Assembly: GCF_000179595.2 (NCBI RefSeq)
Contig: NZ_JH556659.1
Coordinates: 979 to 64,978, forward strand
Direction: 5' to 3'
From: Acetivibrio cellulolyticus CD2
GTDB taxonomy: Bacteria > Bacillota > Clostridia > Acetivibrionales > Acetivibrionaceae
DNA: 64,000 nucleotides
The position numbers and the translations under genes were made by a program. Positions 1 through 7,743 of the stretch are shown in pieces. Under the pieces are notes generated by a model. It was not told the origin of the DNA and searched no databases. It saw only the letters and a list, made by a program, of their open reading frames with translations. How positions within the stretch are numbered: the stretch's first letter is position 1; each line of letters opens with the position of its first letter.

Positions 1-407
1 ATTCCAGAGGAATATTTTCACTTTTCAAGGTTCGCGAGAGTAAATTTCATTACTTTCTATTTTCATATCTCACTTTACACTATCGATTAGATTATTTATA
101 TTCTTTGCCTTTACTTAAAGCTTATTTTTATATAACCGTAAACATAAGGTGTTCCAAGCTTTTACAAGATTGAGGCAATTTCTATTGAAAAAATAAAATG
201 TATTGGCAGATGTCAGAGACAGAATCGATGTGAAAAAATAATATATACAAAAGCATATATCCAAATGTATTATAACAAAATTCTCCACAAGCAGTCAATA
301 TATTATGTCCATGAATTATCAATTCAGAAATTTCAAGGAAAAAGTTTCGTAAGAATTGGGCAAGATTAAATATAAAGTTTATCATATCTGCAAATGTTAA
401 CCATTAC
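1..407. other. AT-rich stretch without a supported gene
   Basis: No convincing gene is visible. A 67-codon reading frame on the minus strand (385 to 182) is hydrophobic and AT-driven and has no good ribosome binding site, so I do not call it. The stretch follows the 3' end of the small minus-strand gene at 408. Confidence 0.5.
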
Positions 408-614
408 TTATTGAAAGCAATTATCATTGCCCGATAAAGAAATGCCTTCAATAAATTTTTTATCGTCTTTAATCATTGTAGCTTCTGACAGTTTTCTACC
501 TAAATCATAGCAACTTATATTGAATACCCTGAACCCTTGTCCTTCAAGCTCATCCAATAAATTTAAGTAATCTTCCTTTGTATCTCTAGTGCCCTGCTTG
601 ATGTTAATAATCAT
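408..614 (-). CDS. Small SOS-regulated protein of unknown function (68 aa)
   Basis: Unrecognised 68-residue cytoplasmic protein, acidic and lysine-rich, with no signal peptide or membrane segment. The first half (about residues 10-40) reads like a small alpha/beta fold. The start is well supported by an AAGGGG ribosome binding site about 7 nt before the ATG. What makes it credible as a gene is its upstream region: a consensus vegetative promoter whose start-point region is covered by a near-perfect LexA (DinR) box. It therefore most likely belongs to the DNA-damage regulon. Known small SOS proteins in Firmicutes include division inhibitors such as YneA, but this one lacks the membrane segment and LysM domain of YneA, so no function is assigned. 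Confidence 0.6.
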   Translation of the reverse strand: MIINIKQGTRDTKEDYLNLLDELEGQGFRVFNISCYDLGRKLSEATMIKDDKKFIEGISLSGNDNCFQ

Positions 615-656
615 ATGAATTCCCCTTGTCGTAAAATTATTTTTGTTTCACAATCC

Positions 657-670
657 CGAACATTTGTTCT
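657..670 (-). promoter_or_regulatory. LexA/DinR SOS box
   Basis: The 14 bases CGAACATTTGTTCT match the Gram-positive LexA operator pattern CGAAC-N4-GTTC with both half-sites intact. The box starts 6 nt downstream of the -10 hexamer of the minus-strand promoter, so bound LexA would cover the transcription start. Confidence 0.75.
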
Positions 671-676
671 TTTTAT

Positions 677-705
677 ATTATATACATTATTCCATTAGTT
701 GTCAA
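677..705 (-). promoter_or_regulatory. Sigma-A promoter of the SOS small gene
   Basis: On the minus strand TTGACA (700-705) and TATAAT (677-682) are separated by exactly 17 nt, a full consensus match. Transcription would start near 670, inside the LexA box. Such a strong core promoter fits a gene kept silent by a repressor. Confidence 0.8.
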
Positions 706-734
706 GGAATTAAAATAAGTAGAATACTTTTGAT

Positions 735-775
735 CAAAAAAGAGTCCAATATTTTAGAGTATCAATACTGGACTC
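735..775 (-). terminator. Rho-independent terminator after the LRR-dockerin gene
   Basis: Inverted repeat GAGTCCA...TGGACTC (742-775, 12-bp stem with one mismatch), followed on the minus strand by a T-rich run (735-741). It lies 24 nt past the stop of the gene ending at 799. Confidence 0.75.
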
Positions 776-798
776 TCCTTGGATTTTTACAAGCTTAA

Positions 799-2643
799 TC
801 AGAACTGATTTATTTTACCTGAAAGGTATTGTTTCATTTTGGCAAAGTCTATAGCATTAAATGCACCATCAACATTTACATCTCCCAATGGTCCATCGGA
901 AAACTGGTTACAAGGTAACTCCTGTATCATTCCAAGCAGACACATTCTCATAAATCCAAAGTCAACGGAATTAACCTTACCATCTACATTTACATCGCCC
1001 ATATCAAAAACAGGCTTCTTAGGTGCAAAAACTTTTATTGGATAATAATGTGGCGTTGGTGTTGGGGCTATGTAGTTATCAAGGTAGACAGAAACATCTG
1101 AAGCAAACGAATCGAGTGTGGTTCTATCAAGTTCGGGGATGTCAGATAAGTAAAGGTATTTAAGATTAGGACATTTACTTAATGCACTTACATCAGTTAC
1201 CTTGGTTTTGGATAACCAAAGTTGAAAAACTCTTGACATATTACCTAAAGCGCTTACATCGGTTATAGGGTTGTTAATCAGATTAAGATGAGATACACTA
1301 TTCAAATTACCTAAAGGAGTTATATCAGTTATTAAGTTGTTGCTTAAGTTAAGAGTATAAAGCATTGTCAGATTACTTAAAGGACTTATATCAACTATAT
1401 TGTTATTATTCAAATTGACTGAATAAATATTAGTAACCTTACTTATCGGACTTATATCAACAATATTGTTGAAAGAAAAGTCTATACAGCCTAGTTTTAA
1501 GTTGCATAGAGGAGCTATATCAACAATTTTGTTATTGTCAATAGTCAGGTCGGAAAGTTTGGTTAAGTTACTTAAAGAACTTACATCAACTATATTATTA
1601 TTGTGTAAATAAAGTGTAGAAAGATTGGTCAAACTAGCAAAAGAACTTACATCAGAGATATTGTTTTCATATAAATAAAGTTCAGAAAGATTGGTTAAGT
1701 TACCTATAGGAGTTGTGTCAACAATATTGTTATTACAAAGATTAAGATAAGAAAGGTTGGTAAGGTTGCCTATTGCACTTATATCACTTAAATTTATGTT
1801 GGAAATAAGAGTTAGCTTTGTTAAGCTTTTTATATTGGAAATACCGCTAATATCGTTTAAATTGCCCGATAGTATCTCAAGAGTAGAGAGATTTGAAGCG
1901 CTTAATTCTGAATAATTGTTCAAATTAGTGAGTAAATTGGAATATACAATCAGAGTATGTAGTTTTTCTAAACCGCATAATGGCTTCATTTTAATATCTG
2001 GTCCATTATTTAGCTTTAATATTTGGAGATTGGATAAGTTGCTTAGATGACTAAGGTCTCTGATTTTATAAGCATTTAAATTTAGTTCGGTTAAATTGTC
2101 AAGCCCCTCTAAACAGATTAAGTCGGAAGATGTAGTAACATAATAGTTCAGATCTAAATACTCAAGCTGTTTTAAGCTGCTTATTGCACTTAGATCTAAC
2201 GAATAACTCTCCTCTATGCTCTTAGCTGTCAGTTTTTTTAGGCTTGTTAGAAATTGAATACCTTCAAAGTCAAATGCAGAATCTACTTCTAGAGATTCCA
2301 GATTTTTCACATCTCCGTAATAAATATCGCCAGTGAATTTTCCTGTTGCATATCTAATACATTTTTCTAAAACATAATCTGGGAAATAAATGGTTGTGCT
2401 ATCGGTCAGTTCATCATTAACCGCAGGATTATCAGGGAAAGTAGTAGGTTCAGGCCTAGTAGGCACAGGTGTTTTAGCAGCCATTGTAAATGCAACGCTT
2501 ATTTTACCCGGAGTAGGTACGGGTAATTGTAAAACCGCAGCTTTTGTCTCAACTGGTTGTGAATAGAAAAAGGAGAACATCAATGTGTTCACTAGTAAAG
2601 CTGAAAGCATAATACAGATTAGTTTTCTTTTTTTTGAAATCAT
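799..2643 (-). CDS. Secreted leucine-rich-repeat protein with C-terminal type I dockerin (614 aa)
   Basis: Signal peptide (residues 1 to about 36, hydrophobic core followed by TKAA), a Pro/Thr-rich stretch to about residue 75, then about 18 LRR units of 20-22 residues with the internalin-type pattern L-x-x-L-x-x-L-x-L-x-x-N-x-I-x-D (residues ~100-530), a short Pro/Thr linker and a C-terminal dockerin (residues ~550-614). The dockerin has two calcium-loop repeats, GDVNVDGKVNSVDF and GDVNVDGAFNAIDF, each followed by a helix of the MRMCLLG type. Dockerins bind cohesins on a scaffoldin, so this should be a non-catalytic cellulosome component or cell-surface binder; LRRs of this kind usually bind protein. 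The ribosome binding site is AGGGGG. Transcribed alone, with its own terminator. Confidence 0.9.
   Translation of the reverse strand: MISKKRKLICIMLSALLVNTLMFSFFYSQPVETKAAVLQLPVPTPGKISVAFTMAAKTPVPTRPEPTTFPDNPAVNDELTDSTTIYFPDYVLEKCIRYATGKFTGDIYYGDVKNLESLEVDSAFDFEGIQFLTSLKKLTAKSIEESYSLDLSAISSLKQLEYLDLNYYVTTSSDLICLEGLDNLTELNLNAYKIRDLSHLSNLSNLQILKLNNGPDIKMKPLCGLEKLHTLIVYSNLLTNLNNYSELSASNLSTLEILSGNLNDISGISNIKSLTKLTLISNINLSDISAIGNLTNLSYLNLCNNNIVDTTPIGNLTNLSELYLYENNISDVSSFASLTNLSTLYLHNNNIVDVSSLSNLTKLSDLTIDNNKIVDIAPLCNLKLGCIDFSFNNIVDISPISKVTNIYSVNLNNNNIVDISPLSNLTMLYTLNLSNNLITDITPLGNLNSVSHLNLINNPITDVSALGNMSRVFQLWLSKTKVTDVSALSKCPNLKYLYLSDIPELDRTTLDSFASDVSVYLDNYIAPTPTPHYYPIKVFAPKKPVFDMGDVNVDGKVNSVDFGFMRMCLLGMIQELPCNQFSDGPLGDVNVDGAFNAIDFAKMKQYLSGKINQF
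1150..2100 (-). repeat. 66-bp-period tandem coding repeat (LRR array)
   Basis: DNA-level periodicity of about 66 bp, with recurring blocks such as TCAACTATATTGTTATT, produced by the 22-residue LRR units of the gene at 799-2643. The central units (about 1260-1760) are the most alike, suggesting recent unit duplication or homogenisation. Confidence 0.7.
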
Positions 2644-2691
2644 ATTTGTACCCCCTAATGTAATATATTTGCAAATGCCTATAATATATTT

Positions 2692-2722
2692 AACAAACTC
2701 CTTGATACCGGAGTTTGTTTTT
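2692..2722 (+). terminator. Perfect hairpin with T-run upstream of the LRR gene
   Basis: AACAAACTCC pairs perfectly with GGAGTTTGTT across an 8-nt loop, and the + strand continues with Ts. By sequence it would terminate plus-strand transcription, although no plus-strand gene ends here. Seen from the minus strand it lies 49 nt ahead of the LRR-dockerin start codon and could be a leader hairpin instead. Confidence 0.5.
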
Positions 2723-2926
2723 TGGATCGTAAGGCTGTTATATGCTGCAAAGGATGGGTGTATAAAAAGGAATATTAGTAACTAGTAGGAATAGATTGAG
2801 TATATAATTGCATTATATACTAATTTCTATAAAAATCTCAATTCTAATAAAGAGATTTAATAAATTGTTAATTATTCTTGGTTACAAACTGAATTTTCAA
2901 GACTGTAGCGTATAAGAAATAGACTC

Positions 2927-2965
2927 AAAAAAGTGAAACCACTAAATACAGCAACTTCACTTTTT
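2927..2965 (-). terminator. Terminator after the membrane protein gene
   Basis: AAAAAAGTGAA and TTCACTTTTT form a symmetric stem around an 18-nt loop, so it can work in either direction. It sits 33 nt beyond the stop codon of the minus-strand gene ending at 2998. Confidence 0.65.
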
Positions 2966-2997
2966 AAATCTCATTATTGTAAATTAAATAACACGGC

Positions 2998-4320
2998 CTA
3001 TTTAATTATTATAAAATTCTGAGTTTTATCAAGCTTAAATGAAGTGTGAACATCAATTTCAATACGGTCAGAAAATTTGCTAATCTTAATTTTTTTACCT
3101 GTAAAATAGTCTTGTGGAACATTTTTATAATTATTTTTATCCATTGCATAAAAATACACAGAGATTTCGTTTTTCCTTTTTATAGCATTTTCAGTTAATC
3201 CGCTATACACACCATCATTTATATTGTATAGAAATTCTCCAATATAGTCTTTTAAAAAAATGGGATCTTCCATAGCTCCAAAATCTACTGGTTCTTCATA
3301 AGGTACAATATCTAAAGGGTTTCTTACGCTTTCAGCTGACGAATAATAATAGCCATCCAATCTTCTCAAGTATTTATTTCTATCCATTAAAGGCCATATA
3401 CTTCCCGAATTTTCAAGCATTGTTTTATATCTCATATATTCATTTGAAAATCCCACTTTATAAGTTCTATCCAAATTATCTATAATGTCGTCCTTTAGGT
3501 TTGCAAGTTCTTTCAAATCATATGATGCAAAAGTATTCTGGTTGTTATAATAATATTCTCCCATGTCTTTTGAAATAGCAACAAGACATAGAGCGCCTAT
3601 CAAATCTGTATTTTTGATTCTATAAGCATTAGCTAAATTATGCCATGCTAAAATATATTTATTTACTGCTTCATCGTATTTCTGTTCCATTTTTAATCTT
3701 TCCATTTCAAATAATTCCAATTTAAAGATAGTTATAAGAGTTCTAATGTGAACTATAGAATTATCAGAACCCTCCGATAAAAAATTAAATTTTCGTGTTT
3801 TATCAAAAGTGCTTGGAATAGCAATGCTATTTTTATTTATAAATTCAAAAACTTCTTTTCTATCGTTATCAGTTCTTTTAATCAGTTCTATTATTGCTGA
3901 TTTATTGGAATCAATAATCTTAGTATTTCTAATTAAATCTTGATTGCTAACAGCTAGTTTTTCATCAAATTCTTCAAGCATTTTAGCCAAATGATTTCCG
4001 GCGTTAATCTCTTGTTCTGTTACATATTCAGGTTTAAGCTTTTCTTCAAACGACCCTTCAGAAGGATAATTAATTATACATAAAATTATATAAAACACCA
4101 AAGCAAGGTATGGTATTAATGTAGATAAAACGAGAAATATCTTCATAGCAGTCTTTTTAAGAAAAGCAATCTTTCTGTAAACAATCGCTAAAAGTAAGAA
4201 AATAGCTGGAATAATATATATCCAAGGAGCTTTTTTTGGTATAAAAAATGATATAGCCTCAACTATTTTACTACATAAAAATGTACTTACAATAAACGCG
4301 AAAAACAAATTTAATCTCAT
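2998..4320 (-). CDS. Unknown membrane protein with large soluble C-terminal domain (440 aa)
   Basis: Not recognised. Three predicted membrane segments lie in the first ~90 residues (starting MRLNLFFAFIVSTF), then a ~350-residue, mostly helical, charged domain with no known motif. The chosen start at 4320 has an excellent GGAGG ribosome binding site 8 nt upstream. An in-frame codon at 4362 would add 14 residues but has no such site. Unusually, this ribosome binding site lies inside the coding sequence of the truncated SDR upstream, whose stop codon overlaps the ATG (ATGA), so the two would be translationally coupled. Minus strand, transcribed alone after the SDR remnant. Confidence 0.7.
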   Translation of the reverse strand: MRLNLFFAFIVSTFLCSKIVEAISFFIPKKAPWIYIIPAIFLLLAIVYRKIAFLKKTAMKIFLVLSTLIPYLALVFYIILCIINYPSEGSFEEKLKPEYVTEQEINAGNHLAKMLEEFDEKLAVSNQDLIRNTKIIDSNKSAIIELIKRTDNDRKEVFEFINKNSIAIPSTFDKTRKFNFLSEGSDNSIVHIRTLITIFKLELFEMERLKMEQKYDEAVNKYILAWHNLANAYRIKNTDLIGALCLVAISKDMGEYYYNNQNTFASYDLKELANLKDDIIDNLDRTYKVGFSNEYMRYKTMLENSGSIWPLMDRNKYLRRLDGYYYSSAESVRNPLDIVPYEEPVDFGAMEDPIFLKDYIGEFLYNINDGVYSGLTENAIKRKNEISVYFYAMDKNNYKNVPQDYFTGKKIKISKFSDRIEIDVHTSFKLDKTQNFIIIK

Positions 4321-4607
4321 AAAAGTGCCTCCATATCTTCCGCTTTTCTCAGATCTGCACAAAAAATGCTTACTCTGGCAGTTTTCTTTTCTATATCATT
4401 TTTTATTGCCAAAAGCTTTTCCTCTCTTCTAGCAACCAAAATAATATGGACATTCATATCAGCCAGCATATATGCCAAGTGTTCTCCTATACCGGAACTT
4501 GCTCCAGTTATGAGAACAGTTTTTCCCTCGAGTTCAACTGCCAACTTCTTTTTATTCATGTAAGAAGGTAGAAACAATATGTTTTCGAAAAAACTGTATT
4601 TGTGCAT
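4317..4607 (-). pseudogene. Truncated short-chain dehydrogenase/reductase (N-terminal 96 aa)
   Basis: The 96 residues are the N-terminal Rossmann half of an SDR: beta1-alpha1 with the cofactor motif TGASSGIGE (residues ~34-42), the basic LVARREEKL stretch after beta2 that suggests NADP preference, and the beginning of the NNAG-region strand (FCADLRKAEDMEALL). A full SDR has about 250-270 residues, so the catalytic Ser-Tyr-Lys part is missing. The frame ends exactly where the next gene's ATG begins, suggesting that a deletion joined the two. The product would be inactive as a dehydrogenase. Confidence 0.8.
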
Positions 4608-5082
4608 AATTTCCCTTTCCGTAGCTGATTGAAGCCCAAAATGAATTTTCTAATTTTAACTAATATTCTCCATAAAAGTAAAAACTCCTTTCGTAACATC
4701 ATGGCATCCAGCGTATTATTCTGTTTCTGTATATCTTATTTGGGGCAAGATACTTTGATCCTATTGGATTAAGTATAACGCCAATTTATAAATCACAACA
4801 CGGTTTATTATCTCCAATTCTCCCAGAAGTACAGTCAGGACACGATTTATATTTCTGTAATACCTATAAGTTGCATTTACTCTTACAAAATGTATAAAAA
4901 TATAAATCTCCGCTTAAATTTATTGATTAAACAAACCAAAATATGTTATTATATAAACTATTGCTTAAAAAACTTACCATCAGATAAATCCTGCTCTGTT
5001 TCAGTATGCTTGTTTGACAAAGATTGTTTTCAAATATAGAGAAACCAGGTTTTGATGAGGAAAAAACGAAAGAAGGGATATT
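4608..5082. other. 475-nt divergent intergenic region
   Basis: Separates the minus-strand SDR remnant from the plus-strand MATE gene. A possible promoter for the latter is TTGATT (4923-4928), 18 nt, TATTAT (4947-4952). On the minus strand around 4797-4867 a short frame contains two CxxC-like pairs but has stops on both sides. No RNA element was recognised. Confidence 0.4.
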
Positions 5083-6480
5083 ATGAGCAACAAATTGGGT
5101 ACAGACTTAACAACCGGAAGTATACCCAAACATCTTCTGTCTTTTTCACTTCCTATGCTGCTGGGAAATTTGATGCAGGTAGGCTACAATTTAGTGAATA
5201 CGATTTGGTTAGGGAATATTGCGGGAAAAGATGCTGTAGGAGCATCAGGAGTAAGCTTTCCTATTGTATTTATACTTCTAGGAATTGCAGTGGGAATCAG
5301 CATGGCAACCACTATTCTGGTTTCACAATATTATGGATCAAAGGATTATAAAATGGTAGAGAAAGTTGTAAATAACTCATTCTCCATATCTTTAATCTTA
5401 GGTATCTTTTTTACAATTGCAGGGATATTATGCAGTGATATACTTCTAAGACTTATGGGTACTCCACCAGAAATTTTCTCACTTGCTTCAAGCTATCTGA
5501 AAATAACTATTGCGAGTTTCGTTTTCATGTACCTGGGAAACTTAATTACCTCCATCCTCCGTGGAATTGGCGATACCAAAACTCCCCTAATATTTATGGC
5601 TATTGGGTTAGTAATAAATGCTATACTTGATCCTTTGTTTATTATCGGCGTAGGTCCGATTCCCAAGCTTGGGCTAAACGGCGCTGCTTATGCTTCTTTT
5701 ATTTCACAACTCATTGCAACATTAATGGGAATGATATACTTAAACAAGCAAAACCATATTGTTTCTTTCCGCTTTAAGAAACTAATCCTAGAAAAGGATT
5801 TGACACTGCTTATTCTAAAAATAGGATTCCCATCTGTTGTTCAACAGTGTTTGGTTTCCATTGGTTCTGCGTTCGTTACAACTTTTGTAAACAAGTTTGG
5901 TCCATCGGCGATTGATGCCTTTAGTGCAGTTGGAAGAGTAGATTCAATTGCCTTCTTGCCCGCCATGTCCATGAGTGTGGCCGCCGCAACATTGACAGGC
6001 CAAAACCTTGGCGCTGGAAAACCCGAAAGAATAAAAGATATATTCAAATGGGGTGTGATCATGACTTCAGTTATCACTCTCACTATTTCACTGTTTGTTG
6101 TGTTATTCCCGAGATTGATCCTTACAACCTTTGGATTTGGCAAAGAACCTGTTGTAATGGATATTGGAATTACATATTTGAGAATGGTAGGTTCATCCTA
6201 TATCCTGTTTGCTATTATGTTCATATCCAACGGAATTATCAATGGTGCAGGACATACTATGAAAACTATGATATTTTCTCTTGTATCCCTGTGGGTTGTC
6301 AGAGTCCCTCTAGCATGGATTTTATCGAGTACATCATTAGGTTTAAGGGGTATATGGATTTCTATGATAGCAAGCTTTCTTGTCACTATGGTTATCAGTT
6401 TTGCTTATTATAATTCTGGGAAATGGAAAAAACCAGTGGTCAAACACAATACCACCGCTCCTATCCCTGAATTCGATTAG
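5083..6480 (+). CDS. MATE family efflux transporter (465 aa)
   Basis: Sodium- or proton-driven multidrug exporter of the MATE superfamily (NorM/DinF-like). The N-terminus (GSIPKHLLSFSLPMLLGNLMQ) and the following NTIWLG segment are typical, as is the second half-repeat beginning around residue 235 (ILKIGFPSVVQQ). About 12 membrane helices are visible, and 465 residues is the usual full length. Ribosome binding site AAGAAGGGAT 5 nt before the ATG. It stands alone; the substrate cannot be told from sequence. Confidence 0.9.
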   Translation: MSNKLGTDLTTGSIPKHLLSFSLPMLLGNLMQVGYNLVNTIWLGNIAGKDAVGASGVSFPIVFILLGIAVGISMATTILVSQYYGSKDYKMVEKVVNNSFSISLILGIFFTIAGILCSDILLRLMGTPPEIFSLASSYLKITIASFVFMYLGNLITSILRGIGDTKTPLIFMAIGLVINAILDPLFIIGVGPIPKLGLNGAAYASFISQLIATLMGMIYLNKQNHIVSFRFKKLILEKDLTLLILKIGFPSVVQQCLVSIGSAFVTTFVNKFGPSAIDAFSAVGRVDSIAFLPAMSMSVAAATLTGQNLGAGKPERIKDIFKWGVIMTSVITLTISLFVVLFPRLILTTFGFGKEPVVMDIGITYLRMVGSSYILFAIMFISNGIINGAGHTMKTMIFSLVSLWVVRVPLAWILSSTSLGLRGIWISMIASFLVTMVISFAYYNSGKWKKPVVKHNTTAPIPEFD

Positions 6481-6495
6481 TACTACTTGATTCTT

Positions 6496-6528
6496 AAAAG
6501 GTTGTTGGATATTCTCCAATAGCCTTTT
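6496..6528 (+). terminator. Hairpin after the MATE gene
   Basis: AAAAGGTTGTTGGA and TCCAATAGCCTTTT form an imperfect stem 16 nt beyond the MATE stop. The T-run is weak, so termination efficiency is uncertain. Confidence 0.5.
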
Positions 6529-6628
6529 GATAGGGTGAAAGTATGGTCTACATGGTACGAAAGAAACCTACCTGAATATGCTATCTGTATGTTAAAAAAA
6601 TATTTTATAAAGGATGAAGGGTGAGTGT

Positions 6629-7657
6629 ATGGTCAATGGTTTTATTATTTCAAATGTAAAGCGTACTAATCGAAATTTATTAATAACAAACACGGTGCTA
6701 ATATTGTTTGTTGTGTCTACACTACTCTTATCTTGGCGGTATTTTTACAATGTTATCAATGGCCCATTTGAAGTCAGTAATAATAAGTTATTATCAATAT
6801 CGGATTTGTCGCAGGAACTGGAGTATTATATAACGGTTAAGGGTTATGAAGTAATATATAGTGGGTTGTCGTATGTTGAAAAAAGTCAGGATGGTTCTGA
6901 AAATTCTAGTATCAAATATGATTATTTATTGCTAAAAGTAGATAGTAAAATGTTGGTTGTACAAACACGACCGACTACAGATCAAACTCTGGTATATTCT
7001 GGAGCATTATTGAAAATGCCTGATGAAATAGATGGGCAACTCATTGAGATTGCAAAAAAGCAAGGAATATCTCCTGATGAATATAGACAAAAGTTTTTGC
7101 CATATATTCTTGACACTGTAGACTTTAAAGCTGATGGCTATATTTTGCTTAGCTTAATTATTTTATGTTTCATTTTGAGCACAGTAAACCTTACAAAGTT
7201 TTTTATTAGGGTAATGAATAATCGTTTTCATCCAATACATAGAGCATTGTCATACTATGGCAATTCGGATTTGTTAGAAAAAGAAATTAATGAAGAGATA
7301 AAGAATAATGTAAAAGCATATAGTGATAAAGTAATCATAACGAAATCTTGGCTATTTATTAAAACATTATATAAATTGAAAGTTGCAAATATAAATGATA
7401 TAGTATGGATACATAAAGATTCGTTTTCCATAAATGGAATTTTGATACCCGAAAGAGGAATTCATATATATCTCAAAAACGGGAAAAAATACTATGCGCC
7501 GATGAAACGTGAGCTTATAAATGAAATGTTTATATACTTGCAAGAATGGTGTCCATGGTGTATCTTTGGGTACTCTAATGAGATAAAAAATAAGTGGAAT
7601 AAAAACCGAAAAGATTTAGTTAATTTTGTTGAAGAAATAAGATGTCAATATAGATGA
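6629..7657 (+). CDS. Unknown two-TM membrane protein (342 aa)
   Basis: Membrane segments are at about residues 18-38 and 170-190 (YILLSLIILCFILSTV). Between them lies a ~130-residue extracytoplasmic domain; the C-terminal ~150 residues should be cytoplasmic and include a beta-rich stretch (IVWIHKDSFSINGILIPERG) that recalls bacterial PH-like folds. I chose the ATG at 6629 because AAGGGTG precedes it by 5 nt; the in-frame ATG at 6614 abuts its only candidate site. It resembles, from memory and unverified, the DUF6709-type families common in clostridia. No operon partner. Confidence 0.7.
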   Translation: MVNGFIISNVKRTNRNLLITNTVLILFVVSTLLLSWRYFYNVINGPFEVSNNKLLSISDLSQELEYYITVKGYEVIYSGLSYVEKSQDGSENSSIKYDYLLLKVDSKMLVVQTRPTTDQTLVYSGALLKMPDEIDGQLIEIAKKQGISPDEYRQKFLPYILDTVDFKADGYILLSLIILCFILSTVNLTKFFIRVMNNRFHPIHRALSYYGNSDLLEKEINEEIKNNVKAYSDKVIITKSWLFIKTLYKLKVANINDIVWIHKDSFSINGILIPERGIHIYLKNGKKYYAPMKRELINEMFIYLQEWCPWCIFGYSNEIKNKWNKNRKDLVNFVEEIRCQYR

Positions 7658-7660
7658 AAA

Positions 7661-7695
7661 TAAGGGCAGAAAAAAATCTACTGCCCTTATTTTTA
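7661..7695 (+). terminator. Strong terminator after the 342-aa membrane protein
   Basis: TAAGGGCAG pairs with CTGCCCTTA, followed by TTTTTATT. It begins 4 nt after the stop codon at 7657 and probably serves that gene. The A-run in the loop gives little function on the other strand. Confidence 0.8.
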
Positions 7696-7743
7696 TTCAT
7701 ATATAATGGTTCGTTGCAAACTACTAGTGCTCTATAATAGAGT

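Larger units (their letters stand above)
2644..2997. other. Intergenic region with two hairpins
   Basis: 354 nt between two minus-strand genes. It holds a perfect 10-bp hairpin at 2692-2719 and the terminator-like hairpin at 2927-2965, listed separately. The AGGGGG ribosome binding site of the LRR gene lies at about 2651-2656. Nothing else is supported. Confidence 0.6.

Noticed and set aside
182-385. 67-codon frame on the minus strand
   Set aside because: Hydrophobic, AT-biased, no convincing ribosome binding site, not recognisable; not called as a gene.
1150-2100. Regular 66-bp repeats that resemble a repeat array
   Set aside because: They are the coding units of the leucine-rich repeats, without spacers, so neither a CRISPR array nor a mobile repeat.
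4797-4867. Short minus-strand frame with two CxxC-like pairs (zinc-ribbon-like)
   Set aside because: Only about 25 codons between stops, without start or ribosome binding site; too short to support a gene remnant.
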